A DNA stretch of 64,000 nucleotides from Bordetella ansorpii (GTDB lineage: Bacteria; Pseudomonadota; Gammaproteobacteria; Burkholderiales; Burkholderiaceae_B). Of this stretch, positions 9,228 to 18,573 are shown piece after piece (position 1 is the first letter of the stretch; each line of letters starts with the position of its first letter). The translations under genes were made by a program, and so were the position numbers. Under the pieces are notes generated by a model. That model searched no databases. It was not told the origin of the DNA and saw only the letters and a list, made by a program, of their open reading frames with translations. The stretch is taken from the NCBI RefSeq assembly GCF_900078315.1, contig NZ_FKBS01000025.1, forward strand, positions 310,001 through 374,000, in the 5' to 3' direction.

Positions 9228-9788
9228 ATGAAACAAGCCTTGATCGTGATCGACGCGCAGGAATCCTTTCGCCAGCGTCCGTTTTGGGACGATGCCGAGT
9301 ATCCGGCATATGTTCGCGCCCAGCAGGCGCTGATCGACGCCGCCGCCGCGCGCGGCATCGCCGTGCTGCAGGTGTTCCATCAGGCCAACAGCGACGATCC
9401 CGCCAACCCGTTTTCGCCCGCTTCCGGCCACGTCGCCACCCTGCGCGAACTGCGCATCTCGCCCACCGCCGTATTCCGCAAGACGGTGCATTCGTCGCTG
9501 TACGCCCGGGACGAGGCCGGCGGCACGCTGCACGACTGGCTGAAGGCCAATGCGATCGAAGCCGTCGCCATCAGCGGCCTGCGCACCGAGCAGTGCTGCG
9601 AAACCACCGCGCGGCATGCCTCGGACGAGGGTTTCAAGGTGCGCTACGCGCTGGACGCCACGCTGACGTTCACCATGCAGAGCGCGTCGGGCAAGCGCTA
9701 TTCGCCGCAGGAGATCCGCGAGCACACCGCGCTGGTGCTGCAGGGCCGTTTCGCCGATGTGGTGCCGGCCGCCGACGCGCTGGCCTGA
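9228..9788 (+). CDS. Isochorismatase family cysteine hydrolase
   Basis: Small cytoplasmic hydrolase of the isochorismatase/nicotinamidase fold. The catalytic triad is visible as Asp9 (VIDAQ), Lys85 (FRKTVH) and Cys123 (TEQCCETTAR). The substrate cannot be told from sequence; relatives hydrolyse nicotinamide, N-carbamoyl compounds or isochorismate. It is 186 residues long. It lies five bases upstream of a GlxA-type regulator and is almost certainly co-transcribed with it, so that regulator may respond to its substrate or product. Confidence 0.85.
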   Translation: MKQALIVIDAQESFRQRPFWDDAEYPAYVRAQQALIDAAAARGIAVLQVFHQANSDDPANPFSPASGHVATLRELRISPTAVFRKTVHSSLYARDEAGGTLHDWLKANAIEAVAISGLRTEQCCETTARHASDEGFKVRYALDATLTFTMQSASGKRYSPQEIREHTALVLQGRFADVVPAADALA

Positions 9789-9793
9789 TCCGC

Positions 9794-10753
9794 ATGGTTC
9801 CGGTCTATTTCGTGGTGGCGCCCCGCATCGTGCTGCTGGACGTGGCGGGGCCGGCCGAGGCTTTCCGGGCAGCGAACAAATTCGCGCCCGGCAGCTTCGA
9901 CGTGCATTACTGCGGACCGGAACCCGATGTGGAAAGCGGTCTGGCCGGATTGCGCCTGGGCGGCCTGGAACCGCTGCCGGACCGTCTGCCCGCCAACGCG
10001 CTGGTGGTGCTTTCGGGCATGGTGGGCGCCAGCCCCGACTGGCTGTCGCCTGCCGTCAGCCGCGTCGTGCACTGGCTGGCCCGGCGCCAACCCGCTGATG
10101 GCTTCACGCTGATGTCGGTCTGCGCCGGCGCGCTGGTGGCGGCCTCGGCCGGCCTGCTGCATGGCCGCGAATGCACCAGCCACCACGCCTGCCTGGATGC
10201 GCTGGCCCGCCTGGCGCCCACCGCGCGCGTGCACGACAACCGCATCTTCGTGGAAGACGGCCCGATGCTGACCAGCGCGGGCATCACGGCGGGCATCGAT
10301 CTGGCGTTGCATCTGGTGGCGCGTGAATGCGGCCCGCAGACGGCGGCAGCCACGGCGCGCGACATGGTGGTGTACCTGCGCCGCGCGGGCAACGACCCTG
10401 CACTGTCGCCCTGGCTGGACGGGCGCAATCATCTGCATCCGGGCGTGCATCGCGTGCAGGACGCCGTCCTGCGCGCGCCCACGGCCGACTGGTCGGCCGG
10501 CCTGCTGGCCGAACAGGCCCACACCAGCGCCCGGCACCTGAACCGCCTGTTCGCGGAACACGCGGGCTGCACGCCCATGGAATACGTCTATCGCATCCGC
10601 CTGGCGCTGGCCAGTGAATTGATCCGCGAGACGCGGCTGGACCTGGAACGGGTGGCCGAACGCACGGGATTCGGATCGGCGCACCATCTGCGGCGCGTGT
10701 GGCGCCGGCATGCGCCGGGATCGCCCAGCGCGTTGCGTGGGGCCTCCGGCTGA
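9794..10753 (+). CDS. GlxA family transcriptional regulator (DJ-1/PfpI plus AraC domains)
   Basis: Two-domain transcription factor. Residues 1 to about 190 form a DJ-1/PfpI amidotransferase-like sensor with the nucleophile-elbow-like segment MSVCAGALVAASAGLL; the C-terminal 100 residues are an AraC-type double helix-turn-helix (ERVAERTGFGSAHHLRRVWRRH). At 319 residues it has the family's usual length. The ATG at 9794 follows the isochorismatase stop by five bases. Its ligand is unknown; co-transcription with the hydrolase suggests a shared small-molecule pathway. Confidence 0.88.
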   Translation: MVPVYFVVAPRIVLLDVAGPAEAFRAANKFAPGSFDVHYCGPEPDVESGLAGLRLGGLEPLPDRLPANALVVLSGMVGASPDWLSPAVSRVVHWLARRQPADGFTLMSVCAGALVAASAGLLHGRECTSHHACLDALARLAPTARVHDNRIFVEDGPMLTSAGITAGIDLALHLVARECGPQTAAATARDMVVYLRRAGNDPALSPWLDGRNHLHPGVHRVQDAVLRAPTADWSAGLLAEQAHTSARHLNRLFAEHAGCTPMEYVYRIRLALASELIRETRLDLERVAERTGFGSAHHLRRVWRRHAPGSPSALRGASG

Positions 10754-10782
10754 CGGAACGATCCAGGCAAGAGGGCCGCGGA

Positions 10783-11997
10783 TCAGCGCATCCACAACCG
10801 CACGGTATCCCACGCGCGCCCGGCGATGCCCGCCTGCGCCACGGGTTCCAGCGCCACCACCGGCACCTGCACCGCCGGCTTGCCGTCCACCGTCACCTGG
10901 ACCATGCCCACGCGTTGGCCCTGGTCCAGGGGCGCGATCAGCGTGTCCGACGGTTGTTCCTGGCGTTCGATCTTCGAACCCATCGGCACCGTCAGGAAAA
11001 CGTCATTGGCGTAGCCAGTCTTGACGGCATCGAGATCGCCCTTCCAGACCTGCGCGCTGCCCGCGGACTCGCCCTTGGCGTACAGGCGCACGGTATCGAA
11101 GGCGCGGAAGCCCCATTCCAGCAGCGTGCGGCTTTCCTGGGTGCGCAGCTTGTCGGAGGACGTGCCGATGATGACCGAGATCAGGCGGCGCTGCAGGCCG
11201 TTGGCCGGCCGCTGGGCCGAATTGACGATGCAATAGCCGGCCGAGCTGGTGTGGCCGGTCTTCAGGCCGTCGACCGACGGATCCAGCCACAGCAGGCGAT
11301 TGCGGTTGGACTGCGTGATCTTGTTGTAAGTGAACTGCTTGGTGACGTCGTACTTGCGCGACTGCGGGAAGTCGCGCTGCAGCCGCGCGGCCAGCAGGCC
11401 GATCTCGCGCGCCGTGGTGTACGTGTCCGGGCTGGGCAGGCCGTGCGGGCTGGCGAAATGCGTGTTGTGCAGGCCGAGCGCCTCGGCCTGCTGGTTCATG
11501 CGCGTCACGAAGGCCTCGACCGAACCCGACACGGCCTCGGCCAGCGCGATGGCGGCGTCGTTGCCGGACTGGATCAAGAGGCCCGAGATCAGATCGTCGA
11601 CGGACACGCGGGTATTGGGCTCGATGAACATCTTCGAGCTGTCCGCCGCTACCTTCCAGGCGCGCTCGGACACCAGCACCTGCTGGTCCAGCGTGATCTG
11701 CCTGTTCTGCAGCGCCTGGAACACCAGGTACGCCGTCATGATCTTGGTCAGCGAGGCGGGCTCGATGCGCATGTCGGCATTCTGCTCGCCCAGTACCTGG
11801 CCACTGGTGGCGTCCAGCAGCAGCCAGGCCTTGGCCGTGAGCACCGGCACTTGCTGCGACAACACGCCCATGCCGCTGGACGCGGGGGCGGTTGCCGGGG
11901 GCGATGGCGGCGTGACGGCCTGCGCGGGCGCGCCGCTCAATGCGGCCAGGATGGCAATGGCGCCGGTCGACGCCACGATGGTTTTTTTGAAGGACAT
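10783..11997 (-). CDS. dacC: D-alanyl-D-alanine carboxypeptidase (PBP5/6 type)
   Basis: Periplasmic penicillin-binding protein that removes the terminal D-alanine from peptidoglycan stem peptides. A signal peptide ends near residue 27 (APAQA). Active-site motifs are Ser82-x-x-Lys85 (SLTK), SGN at 144-146 and KTG at 246-248. The C-terminal beta domain is followed by a short amphipathic tail (AGRAWDTVRLWMR) that would anchor it to the inner membrane. At 404 residues it is complete. I cannot choose between dacA and dacC from sequence; the symbol is provisional. Confidence 0.92.
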   Translation of the reverse strand: MSFKKTIVASTGAIAILAALSGAPAQAVTPPSPPATAPASSGMGVLSQQVPVLTAKAWLLLDATSGQVLGEQNADMRIEPASLTKIMTAYLVFQALQNRQITLDQQVLVSERAWKVAADSSKMFIEPNTRVSVDDLISGLLIQSGNDAAIALAEAVSGSVEAFVTRMNQQAEALGLHNTHFASPHGLPSPDTYTTAREIGLLAARLQRDFPQSRKYDVTKQFTYNKITQSNRNRLLWLDPSVDGLKTGHTSSAGYCIVNSAQRPANGLQRRLISVIIGTSSDKLRTQESRTLLEWGFRAFDTVRLYAKGESAGSAQVWKGDLDAVKTGYANDVFLTVPMGSKIERQEQPSDTLIAPLDQGQRVGMVQVTVDGKPAVQVPVVALEPVAQAGIAGRAWDTVRLWMR

Positions 11998-12039
11998 ATC
12001 GTTGTGGATGCTGCGTATTCTTCGGGACTGCCAATCGCG

Positions 12040-13821
12040 TCACCCGCCCGCACGCCAGCGCAGGCAGGCCACCCGTTCGTGCTCGTCGGCCAGGCGCAGC
12101 GCGCGCAGCCGCAGCAGGTCTTTACGGCCCACCAGGCCCAGCAGCCGTCCGTCTTCGCGTGCCACGATGGGCACGCGGCCGACGCCCGACAGGGCCATGC
12201 GATCCGCAAGTTGGCTGGCTAGTTCGTCCGGATGGCCCGTGAAAAGTTCACGGCCCGCCAGTACATCGGCCAGTGTCAGGTTGCCGTCAACACCGTCGAC
12301 GGTCCATGCCAGGCTGTCCGCGCGCGTCAGCTCGCCCACCACCACGCCCCGCGCGTCGACCACGGGATAGCTGGTGTGGCGGCGTTCGAGGGTAGTGAAG
12401 TGATCGACGGCCTGCGCCACGGTCAGGGTGTCCGGCAAGGTGTGCACATCGGTGGTCATGAGACTGCCGACACGGGCCAGGTCGAACGGGTCGACATGAT
12501 ACTCCCGCGATACGTGATGGCCGCGGCGCGCGATCTTCTCGGTCAGGATGGAGCGCTTGAGCAGCAGCACGGTGACGCCATAGGCGCACATGCAGGCGGC
12601 CAGCACCGGCAGCATCACGCTGAAGTTGCCGGTGAGTTCGACGACGAACAGCGTGGCGGTCAGCGGCGCGCGCATCGTGCCGCCCATCATCGCCGCCATG
12701 CCGACCAGGGCCCAGAAGCCCGGATCGGCCGCCGGCAACAGCGGCGTGGCCAACGCGCCCAACGCACCGCCGAAGATCAGCAGCGGCGCCAGCACGCCGC
12801 CCGAGGTGCCCGACCCGAGCGACACCGACCAGATGACGGCCTTGACCACCAGCAGCAGCAGCACGGCGGTCAGCACCATGTCGCCGGACAACAGATGGCG
12901 GATGTTGTCGTAGCCCACGCCCAGCGCGGCGGGCTCGATCAGGCCGCCCACGCCGATGGCCAGTCCGCCCAGCGCGGGCCACCACATCCAGTGGATGGGC
13001 AGGCGCGCGAAAGCGTCTTCGGCCGCGTAGACCATCGCGGTCAGCACGCCCGAACCCAGGCCGGCCAGCACGCCCAGCGCCACGCAACCCAGCGCCTGCG
13101 CGGCGCCGAACGCCACGACGCCCTGATAGGCGAAGATCGGCGCGCCGTCGAGCAGCAGCGGCCGGCAGGCCGCCGCCGTCACCGCCGCCACGGCCACCGG
13201 CAGGAAACTGCGCGGTTTCCATTCGAACAGCAGCAGTTCGACGGCCAGCAGGGTGGCGGCGATCGGCGTGGCGAACACGGCCGTCATGCCGGCCGCGGCG
13301 CCCGCCACCAGCAGGGCCTTGCGCTCGTTGGCGCTGACGTGCACGAGCTGGCCCAGCAGCGAGCCGATGGCCCCGCCCGTCATGATGATGGGACCTTCCG
13401 CGCCGAACGGACCGCCCGTGCCGATGGACACCGCCGACGACAGCGGCTTGAGCACGGCCACCTTGGGCTGGATCCGGCTGCGGCCGATCAGGATGGCCTC
13501 CATCGCCTCGGGTATGCCGTGGCCGCGGATCTTCTCGGAGCCATAGCGCGCCATCAGGCCGATGAGGAGACACCCGATGACGGGCACCGCCACGGTCCAC
13601 ACGCCCCAGGGACTGCCGTCGATCGGCAGGTCGTCCAGCGACAGGCGGCCGTAATAGGCCAGGTTGGTACATAGGGCGATCAGGCGCAGCAGGCCCCAGG
13701 CGGCGCCCACGCCGGCCACGCCGACGGGAATCGCCAGGCCCATGAGCAGCAGCACGCGTCGGTCGGCCGTGAAGTCGCCCAGCCGGATATGCGGCGCCGG
13801 GATGGAAGCAGAGGATTTCAT
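12040..13821 (-). CDS. clcA: CLC-type anion channel/antiporter with C-terminal CBS pair
   Basis: Inner-membrane CLC protein with about ten hydrophobic segments in residues 20-440 and two CBS domains at about 455-590. The CLC filter motifs are present but altered: GHGIPE at 100-105 replaces GSGIP, GAEGP at 140-144 keeps the gating glutamate (Glu142), and GGVLAP replaces GxFxP. The His in place of the chloride-coordinating Ser makes ion selectivity uncertain. The gene diverges from a MarR regulator over an 82-base gap containing a long palindrome, so it is probably repressed by that regulator. Confidence 0.9.
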   Translation of the reverse strand: MKSSASIPAPHIRLGDFTADRRVLLLMGLAIPVGVAGVGAAWGLLRLIALCTNLAYYGRLSLDDLPIDGSPWGVWTVAVPVIGCLLIGLMARYGSEKIRGHGIPEAMEAILIGRSRIQPKVAVLKPLSSAVSIGTGGPFGAEGPIIMTGGAIGSLLGQLVHVSANERKALLVAGAAAGMTAVFATPIAATLLAVELLLFEWKPRSFLPVAVAAVTAAACRPLLLDGAPIFAYQGVVAFGAAQALGCVALGVLAGLGSGVLTAMVYAAEDAFARLPIHWMWWPALGGLAIGVGGLIEPAALGVGYDNIRHLLSGDMVLTAVLLLLVVKAVIWSVSLGSGTSGGVLAPLLIFGGALGALATPLLPAADPGFWALVGMAAMMGGTMRAPLTATLFVVELTGNFSVMLPVLAACMCAYGVTVLLLKRSILTEKIARRGHHVSREYHVDPFDLARVGSLMTTDVHTLPDTLTVAQAVDHFTTLERRHTSYPVVDARGVVVGELTRADSLAWTVDGVDGNLTLADVLAGRELFTGHPDELASQLADRMALSGVGRVPIVAREDGRLLGLVGRKDLLRLRALRLADEHERVACLRWRAGG

Positions 13822-13865
13822 AGAAAAGAACAGGGAGGCCGGGCCATCGGAATGACGGCTTTGAA

Positions 13866-13892
13866 AATATATATCGTATCACGATGTATATT
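13866..13892. promoter_or_regulatory. 27-bp palindromic operator between clcA and marR
   Basis: The left arm AATATATATCGT and the right arm ACGATGTATATT pair over 12 positions with one mismatch, around the centre ATC. The element is AT-rich in a GC-rich genome and lies 12 bases before the marR GTG and 45 bases before the clcA ATG, overlapping likely -10 sequences. The size and symmetry fit a MarR-family dimer site. Confidence 0.8.
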
Positions 13893-13903
13893 AGAATCGG
13901 CCA

Positions 13904-14377
13904 GTGCCTTCCTCCCGCCTTCCTCCCGCCCCCCACGCCCCGCGCCTGTCGTCCTCGGATTACGAGCTGCTGGCGCAGTTCCGGCGTGCGCTGCGCGAGT
14001 TCATTTCCTTCAGCGAAAGCGCCGCTGCCGAGATGGGCCTGGCGCCGCAGCAGCACCAGGCCCTGCTGGCCATCAAGGGCACGCCAGGACGCGACGGTCT
14101 GTACATCGGGGAGATTGCCGAACGGCTGATGATCAAGCCGCACACGGCGGCCGAACTGGTGACGCGGCTGGTCCGCATGGACCTGGCGCGGCGCCTGCCC
14201 GATCCGGCCGATGGCCGGCGGGTGCAGGTGGTGCTGACGGCGCACGCCGAAAGTCTGCTTGAAGACCTGTCGGTGGCGCACCTGGAAGAATTGCGCGGCA
14301 TCCGGCCGCTGCTGGCGCGGCTGCTGGACCGCTTCGATGACGCGCCCGGCAAGGCAGACCCGGCGGACGCGGGGTGA
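13904..14377 (+). CDS. MarR family transcriptional regulator
   Basis: Winged-helix repressor of 157 residues. The recognition region is IGEIAERLMIKPHTAAELVTRLV followed by the wing DPADGRRVQV. It starts with GTG at 13904, which keeps the whole dimerisation helix and places the operator palindrome just upstream. It diverges from the CLC transporter gene, the typical layout of a local autoregulator and its target. The inducer is unknown. Confidence 0.88.
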   Translation: MPSSRLPPAPHAPRLSSSDYELLAQFRRALREFISFSESAAAEMGLAPQQHQALLAIKGTPGRDGLYIGEIAERLMIKPHTAAELVTRLVRMDLARRLPDPADGRRVQVVLTAHAESLLEDLSVAHLEELRGIRPLLARLLDRFDDAPGKADPADAG

Positions 14378-14400
14378 CTCGCCATCGCATGGCGAGCCCC
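14371..14400. terminator. Weak hairpin between convergent marR and nrdR
   Basis: CTCGCCAT and ATGGCGAG form an 8-bp stem with a three-base loop, extended by GGGG/CCCC across a TGA bulge that is the marR stop. There is no T-run, so termination is uncertain. Confidence 0.4.
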
Positions 14401-14450
14401 ACGCGGGGTGGGCAAGCGTCCCGGCCCTGCCAGCGCGGGGCCTGGCCGCG

Positions 14451-14930
14451 CTACCCCTTGCGCAACTTGTTCGGCAGCTTGGGGCCGCTCATTTCGCGAA
14501 TGGCCTCGACGAATTCGCCGATGTCCTCGAAGCTCTTGTAGACCGAGGCGAAACGCACGTAGGCGACTTTGTCGAGCTTCTTCAGCTCGGCCATGACCAA
14601 CTCGCCGATGCGTTCACTGGGCACTTCCCGCACGCCGCTGGCCAGCAGCACGTCTTCGATGCGCGCCACGGCGCCATCGACTTCGGCCGTGCTGACCGGA
14701 CGCTTGCGCAGCGCCAGCGACAGGCTGCCGCGCAACTTGGCGGTGTCGTAGTCGGTACGGCTGCCGTTGCGCTTGACCACGGACGGCATGGCCAGCTCGA
14801 CGCGCTCGTAGGTGGTGAAACGCTTGTCACAGGACAGGCAGCGGCGACGGCGGCGGATCGTGTCGCCTTCCTCCGATACCCGGCTGTCGACCACCTGGGT
14901 ATCGGCATTGCCGCAGAAAGGGCATCTCAT
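14451..14930 (-). CDS. nrdR: Transcriptional repressor NrdR
   Basis: Zinc- and nucleotide-binding repressor of ribonucleotide reductase genes; it senses ATP/dATP and binds paired NrdR boxes. The 159 residues contain an N-terminal zinc ribbon (MRCPFCG ... [12 protein letters not shown]) and an ATP-cone domain from about residue 49. The start at 14930 is set by the invariant MRCPFC. It follows glyA on the same strand with a 161-base gap. Its probable target nrdAB, with two matching boxes, lies in this window at 52.6-57 kb. Confidence 0.97.
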   Translation of the reverse strand: MRCPFCGNADTQVVDSRVSEEGDTIRRRRRCLSCDKRFTTYERVELAMPSVVKRNGSRTDYDTAKLRGSLSLALRKRPVSTAEVDGAVARIEDVLLASGVREVPSERIGELVMAELKKLDKVAYVRFASVYKSFEDIGEFVEAIREMSGPKLPNKLRKG

Positions 14931-14994
14931 GCGTACTCCCGTAGGCAAGTGAAGCCTTATTGTAATGGGGACAGGCACCCCGAGGATACGAAAC

Positions 14995-15038
14995 GCCGCC
15001 GGCCCGGCCCTGTTATGCAACAGGGCCGGGCCGGCGGC
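14995..15038 (-). promoter_or_regulatory. Perfect 20-bp stem-loop between glyA and nrdR
   Basis: GCCGCCGGCCCGGCCCTGTT pairs without mismatch with its complement across the loop ATGC. In glyA transcripts it is followed by GTTTCG, not a real U-run. It could be an inefficient terminator, an RNA 3'-end stabiliser or a processing site that sets different glyA and nrdR levels. Confidence 0.65.
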
Positions 15039-15091
15039 GTCCGGGATGGCGCGGAACAGCGAAGCGGCCGCATGGGCCGCTTGCGGCGTTC

Positions 15092-16339
<1,248 letters not shown>

Positions 16340-16740
16340 GGGAGGTTCCTGGATGGGTAAGGGATGCTGCGTGACGCTCGGATGACGGCTAGTTTACCGC
16401 GCCCCTGGGCAGGTTCTGCTCGGAAACCCTGATCCCCTGCACGCTTTATCGGCAACCGTTGCGTGATTCGCACCATTGCGCAAGGCGGGTTCATGTCGGC
16501 CTTGAACGGGGCTCATACAAGTCCGGAGCCCCCAAAAAACATCGTTCCGAACGCCTAGGATTTTCCCTTAGCCGCGCTGCCGCAACCTGCCGGACCGCGC
16601 CTCGCGTCGTCTATGAAACACGCCAAAGTATTAGTGTTGCTTATGTATTTACATCCAACATTAATTGGAACTGCACCGCTGCGCTCTTTACTGTGGGCGC
16701 CTGTCGAGCTTTTCCCCCAATATCCAAAGGAGCTTTCCAG
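16340..16740. other. 401-base divergent promoter region, glyA / thiol dioxygenase
   Basis: The stretch separates glyA (minus) from the sulfur amino-acid cluster (plus). The part near the cluster, about 16600-16680, is markedly AT-rich and holds the best promoter candidate. On the glyA side a TAAACT element lies near 16396, but no -35 at normal spacing convinced me. I saw no riboswitch I could name and no coding sequence. Confidence 0.5.
16637..16665 (+). promoter_or_regulatory. Candidate promoter of the sulfur amino-acid cluster
   Basis: TTGCTT and ATTAAT are separated by 17 bases. The spacer opens with the palindrome ATGTA-TT-TACAT at 16643-16654, which could be a regulator site, and CCAA/TTGG flanks the -10. 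The predicted leader is about 70 bases and ends with an AAAGGAG ribosome site before the ATG at 16741. Confidence 0.5.
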
Positions 16741-17331
16741 ATGTCGCAGCAAGCCAACCCCGGTTCCGCGCAGATCAGCGCCGCCATTGCCGAAATCAAG
16801 GGGCTGTTCAACAGCGAGGGCGAGAACCGCGCCACCCTGGCCAAGACCCTGGACAAGCTGGTGGGCCTGGCTTCGCACAAGGAATGGTGGAACGCCGGCC
16901 TGTACCCGGCGCCCGAGCAGGGCGAGCTGCAGGCCCGCTACCTGATCCAGGAAGACGCGGACAAGTCGTACGCGCTGTACCTGAACGTGATGCGCCCCGG
17001 CAAGAAGATCGTGCCGCACGACCACACCACCTGGGCCTGCATCGCCGCGGTCGAAGGCGTGGAACTGAACTACACCTATGACCGCACGGACGACGGCAGC
17101 GTGCCCGGCCGCGCCGCCATCGAAAAGAGCGGCACCGTGGTGGTCGAACCCGGCACCGGCATCGCGCTGATGCCCGACGACATCCACGCCGTGCACATCG
17201 AGGGCCAGGACGTGATCCGCCACCTGCACATGTACGGCCGCGCCCTGGAGACGCTGGACCGCCGCATGGCCTTCGACATGGAGCGGGGAACCTGTCAGGT
17301 CATGGCCATCGGCGTGCAGACCCGCAAGTGA
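16741..17331 (+). CDS. Cysteine dioxygenase-family thiol dioxygenase
   Basis: Cupin-fold iron enzyme of the cysteine dioxygenase/3-mercaptopropionate dioxygenase family, which turns a thiol into a sulfinate with O2. The probable iron ligands are His93 and His95 (VPHDHTTW) and His149 (PDDIHAVH). The usual Ser-x-His-x-Tyr triad reads His161-x-His163-x-Tyr165, so the serine is replaced. The substrate-reading Arg or Gln of the known subtypes is not obvious in LQARYLI, so cysteine as substrate is an inference from the neighbours. It has 196 residues. The start at 16741 follows AAAGGAG; the frame is open upstream but lacks family similarity. First gene of the cluster. Confidence 0.82.
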   Translation: MSQQANPGSAQISAAIAEIKGLFNSEGENRATLAKTLDKLVGLASHKEWWNAGLYPAPEQGELQARYLIQEDADKSYALYLNVMRPGKKIVPHDHTTWACIAAVEGVELNYTYDRTDDGSVPGRAAIEKSGTVVVEPGTGIALMPDDIHAVHIEGQDVIRHLHMYGRALETLDRRMAFDMERGTCQVMAIGVQTRK

Positions 17332-17339
17332 GGCCCGCG

Positions 17340-18524
17340 ATGCCCAAGGACATGCACGCGCCCGACAGCGCCTTTTCGACCGCCCTGCTGCACTCGGGGC
17401 GTCCGCACCAGGGATGGGTGAACACGCCCGTCACCCGCGCCAGCACGTATGTATTCGACAGCGTGGCGCAATGGCGCGAAACCCGCCAGCGCCGCGCCCA
17501 GGAACGCGTGGCCTCGTACGGCGCCCGCGGCACCGACAGCACGTATGCGCTGGAAGACGCGCTGGTGCTGCTGGAGGGTGGCTACCGCGCCAAGGTGTTC
17601 CCCACGGGCCTGGCCGCCATCGCGATGGTGTTCCTGGCCTACCTGAAGTCGGGCGACCACGTGCTGATCACCGACGGGGTCTACGAGCCGGCGCGCGCGT
17701 TGTGCGCGCAGAGCCTGTCGCGCCTGGGCATCACCCACAGTTTCTACAAACCCGACGGCTCCGACCTGGCCGAAAAGATCCAGCCGAACACGGCCATGAT
17801 CTATGCGGAGAACCCCAGTTCGCTGATCTACGAGCTGATGGACCTGCGCGCGGTCTCGGCGCTGGCGAAACAGCATGGCTGCCTGCTGGCCGTGGACAAC
17901 ACCTGGGGCTCGGGCATCCTGCACCGGCCGCTGGAGCTCGGCGCGGACATCTCCATCATGGCGGCCACCAAGTACCTGAGCGGCCATGCCGACGTGATGA
18001 TGGGCACCGTGGTCACCACGCAGGACGTGTGGCCGAACATGGAGACCGCCCAGGTCAACTATGGCCAGACGGTCGGCGCCGACGACGCCTACCTGATGCT
18101 GCGCGGCATGCGCACGCTGCACGTGCGGCTGCGCGCGCACCAGGAACACATGCGCGCCGTGTCGCAATGGCTGCGGCAGGATCCGCGCGTCGCCCGCGTG
18201 TTCAGCGCGGAAAGCGCGGAGGGCTCGCAGCGCGAGATCTTCGAACGCGACTTCATGGGCAGCAACGGCCTGGTGTCGGTCGAGTTCGCGCCGACGATCG
18301 CGGCGGCCCAGATGGAAGCCATGATCGACGCGCTGCGGTATTTCGGCATCGGCGCGTCGTGGGGCGGCTTCGAAAGCCTGGTCGTGCCCATGAACATGCC
18401 TTCGGCGCGCAGCCTGTCGTCCTGGGAAGGGCGCGGCCCCATGTGCCGTTTCCACATCGGCCTGGAAGACCCGGCCGACCTCATCGCGGATCTGCGCCAG
18501 GCCTTCGACGCACATCTTTCCTAG
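17340..18524 (+). CDS. metC: Cystathionine beta-lyase-like PLP enzyme
   Basis: Cys/Met-metabolism PLP enzyme of 394 residues. The PLP lysine is Lys211 in SIMAATKYLSGH; the family segments YGARGTDST and AVDNTWGSG are present. Such enzymes split cystathionine and also cystine, releasing pyruvate, ammonia and thiol or persulfide. In this setting, between a thiol dioxygenase and a rhodanese, cystine or cysteine desulfhydration is as likely as a methionine-biosynthetic role. The ATG at 17340 has TGAGG six bases upstream; a GTG at 17328 overlapping the previous stop is possible but lacks a ribosome site. Confidence 0.85.
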   Translation: MPKDMHAPDSAFSTALLHSGRPHQGWVNTPVTRASTYVFDSVAQWRETRQRRAQERVASYGARGTDSTYALEDALVLLEGGYRAKVFPTGLAAIAMVFLAYLKSGDHVLITDGVYEPARALCAQSLSRLGITHSFYKPDGSDLAEKIQPNTAMIYAENPSSLIYELMDLRAVSALAKQHGCLLAVDNTWGSGILHRPLELGADISIMAATKYLSGHADVMMGTVVTTQDVWPNMETAQVNYGQTVGADDAYLMLRGMRTLHVRLRAHQEHMRAVSQWLRQDPRVARVFSAESAEGSQREIFERDFMGSNGLVSVEFAPTIAAAQMEAMIDALRYFGIGASWGGFESLVVPMNMPSARSLSSWEGRGPMCRFHIGLEDPADLIADLRQAFDAHLS

Positions 18525-18528
18525 TCCC

Positions 18529-18550
18529 GCGCGCCGGGGCACCGGCGCGC
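18529..18550 (+). other. Stem-loop inside the sulfur operon
   Basis: GCGCGCCGG pairs with CCGGCGCGC around the loop GGCA, just after the lyase stop. It has no T-run, so it is more likely an RNA-stability or processing element than a terminator. Confidence 0.55.
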
Positions 18551-18573
18551 CCTCATTGGTATCACCACCAGCA

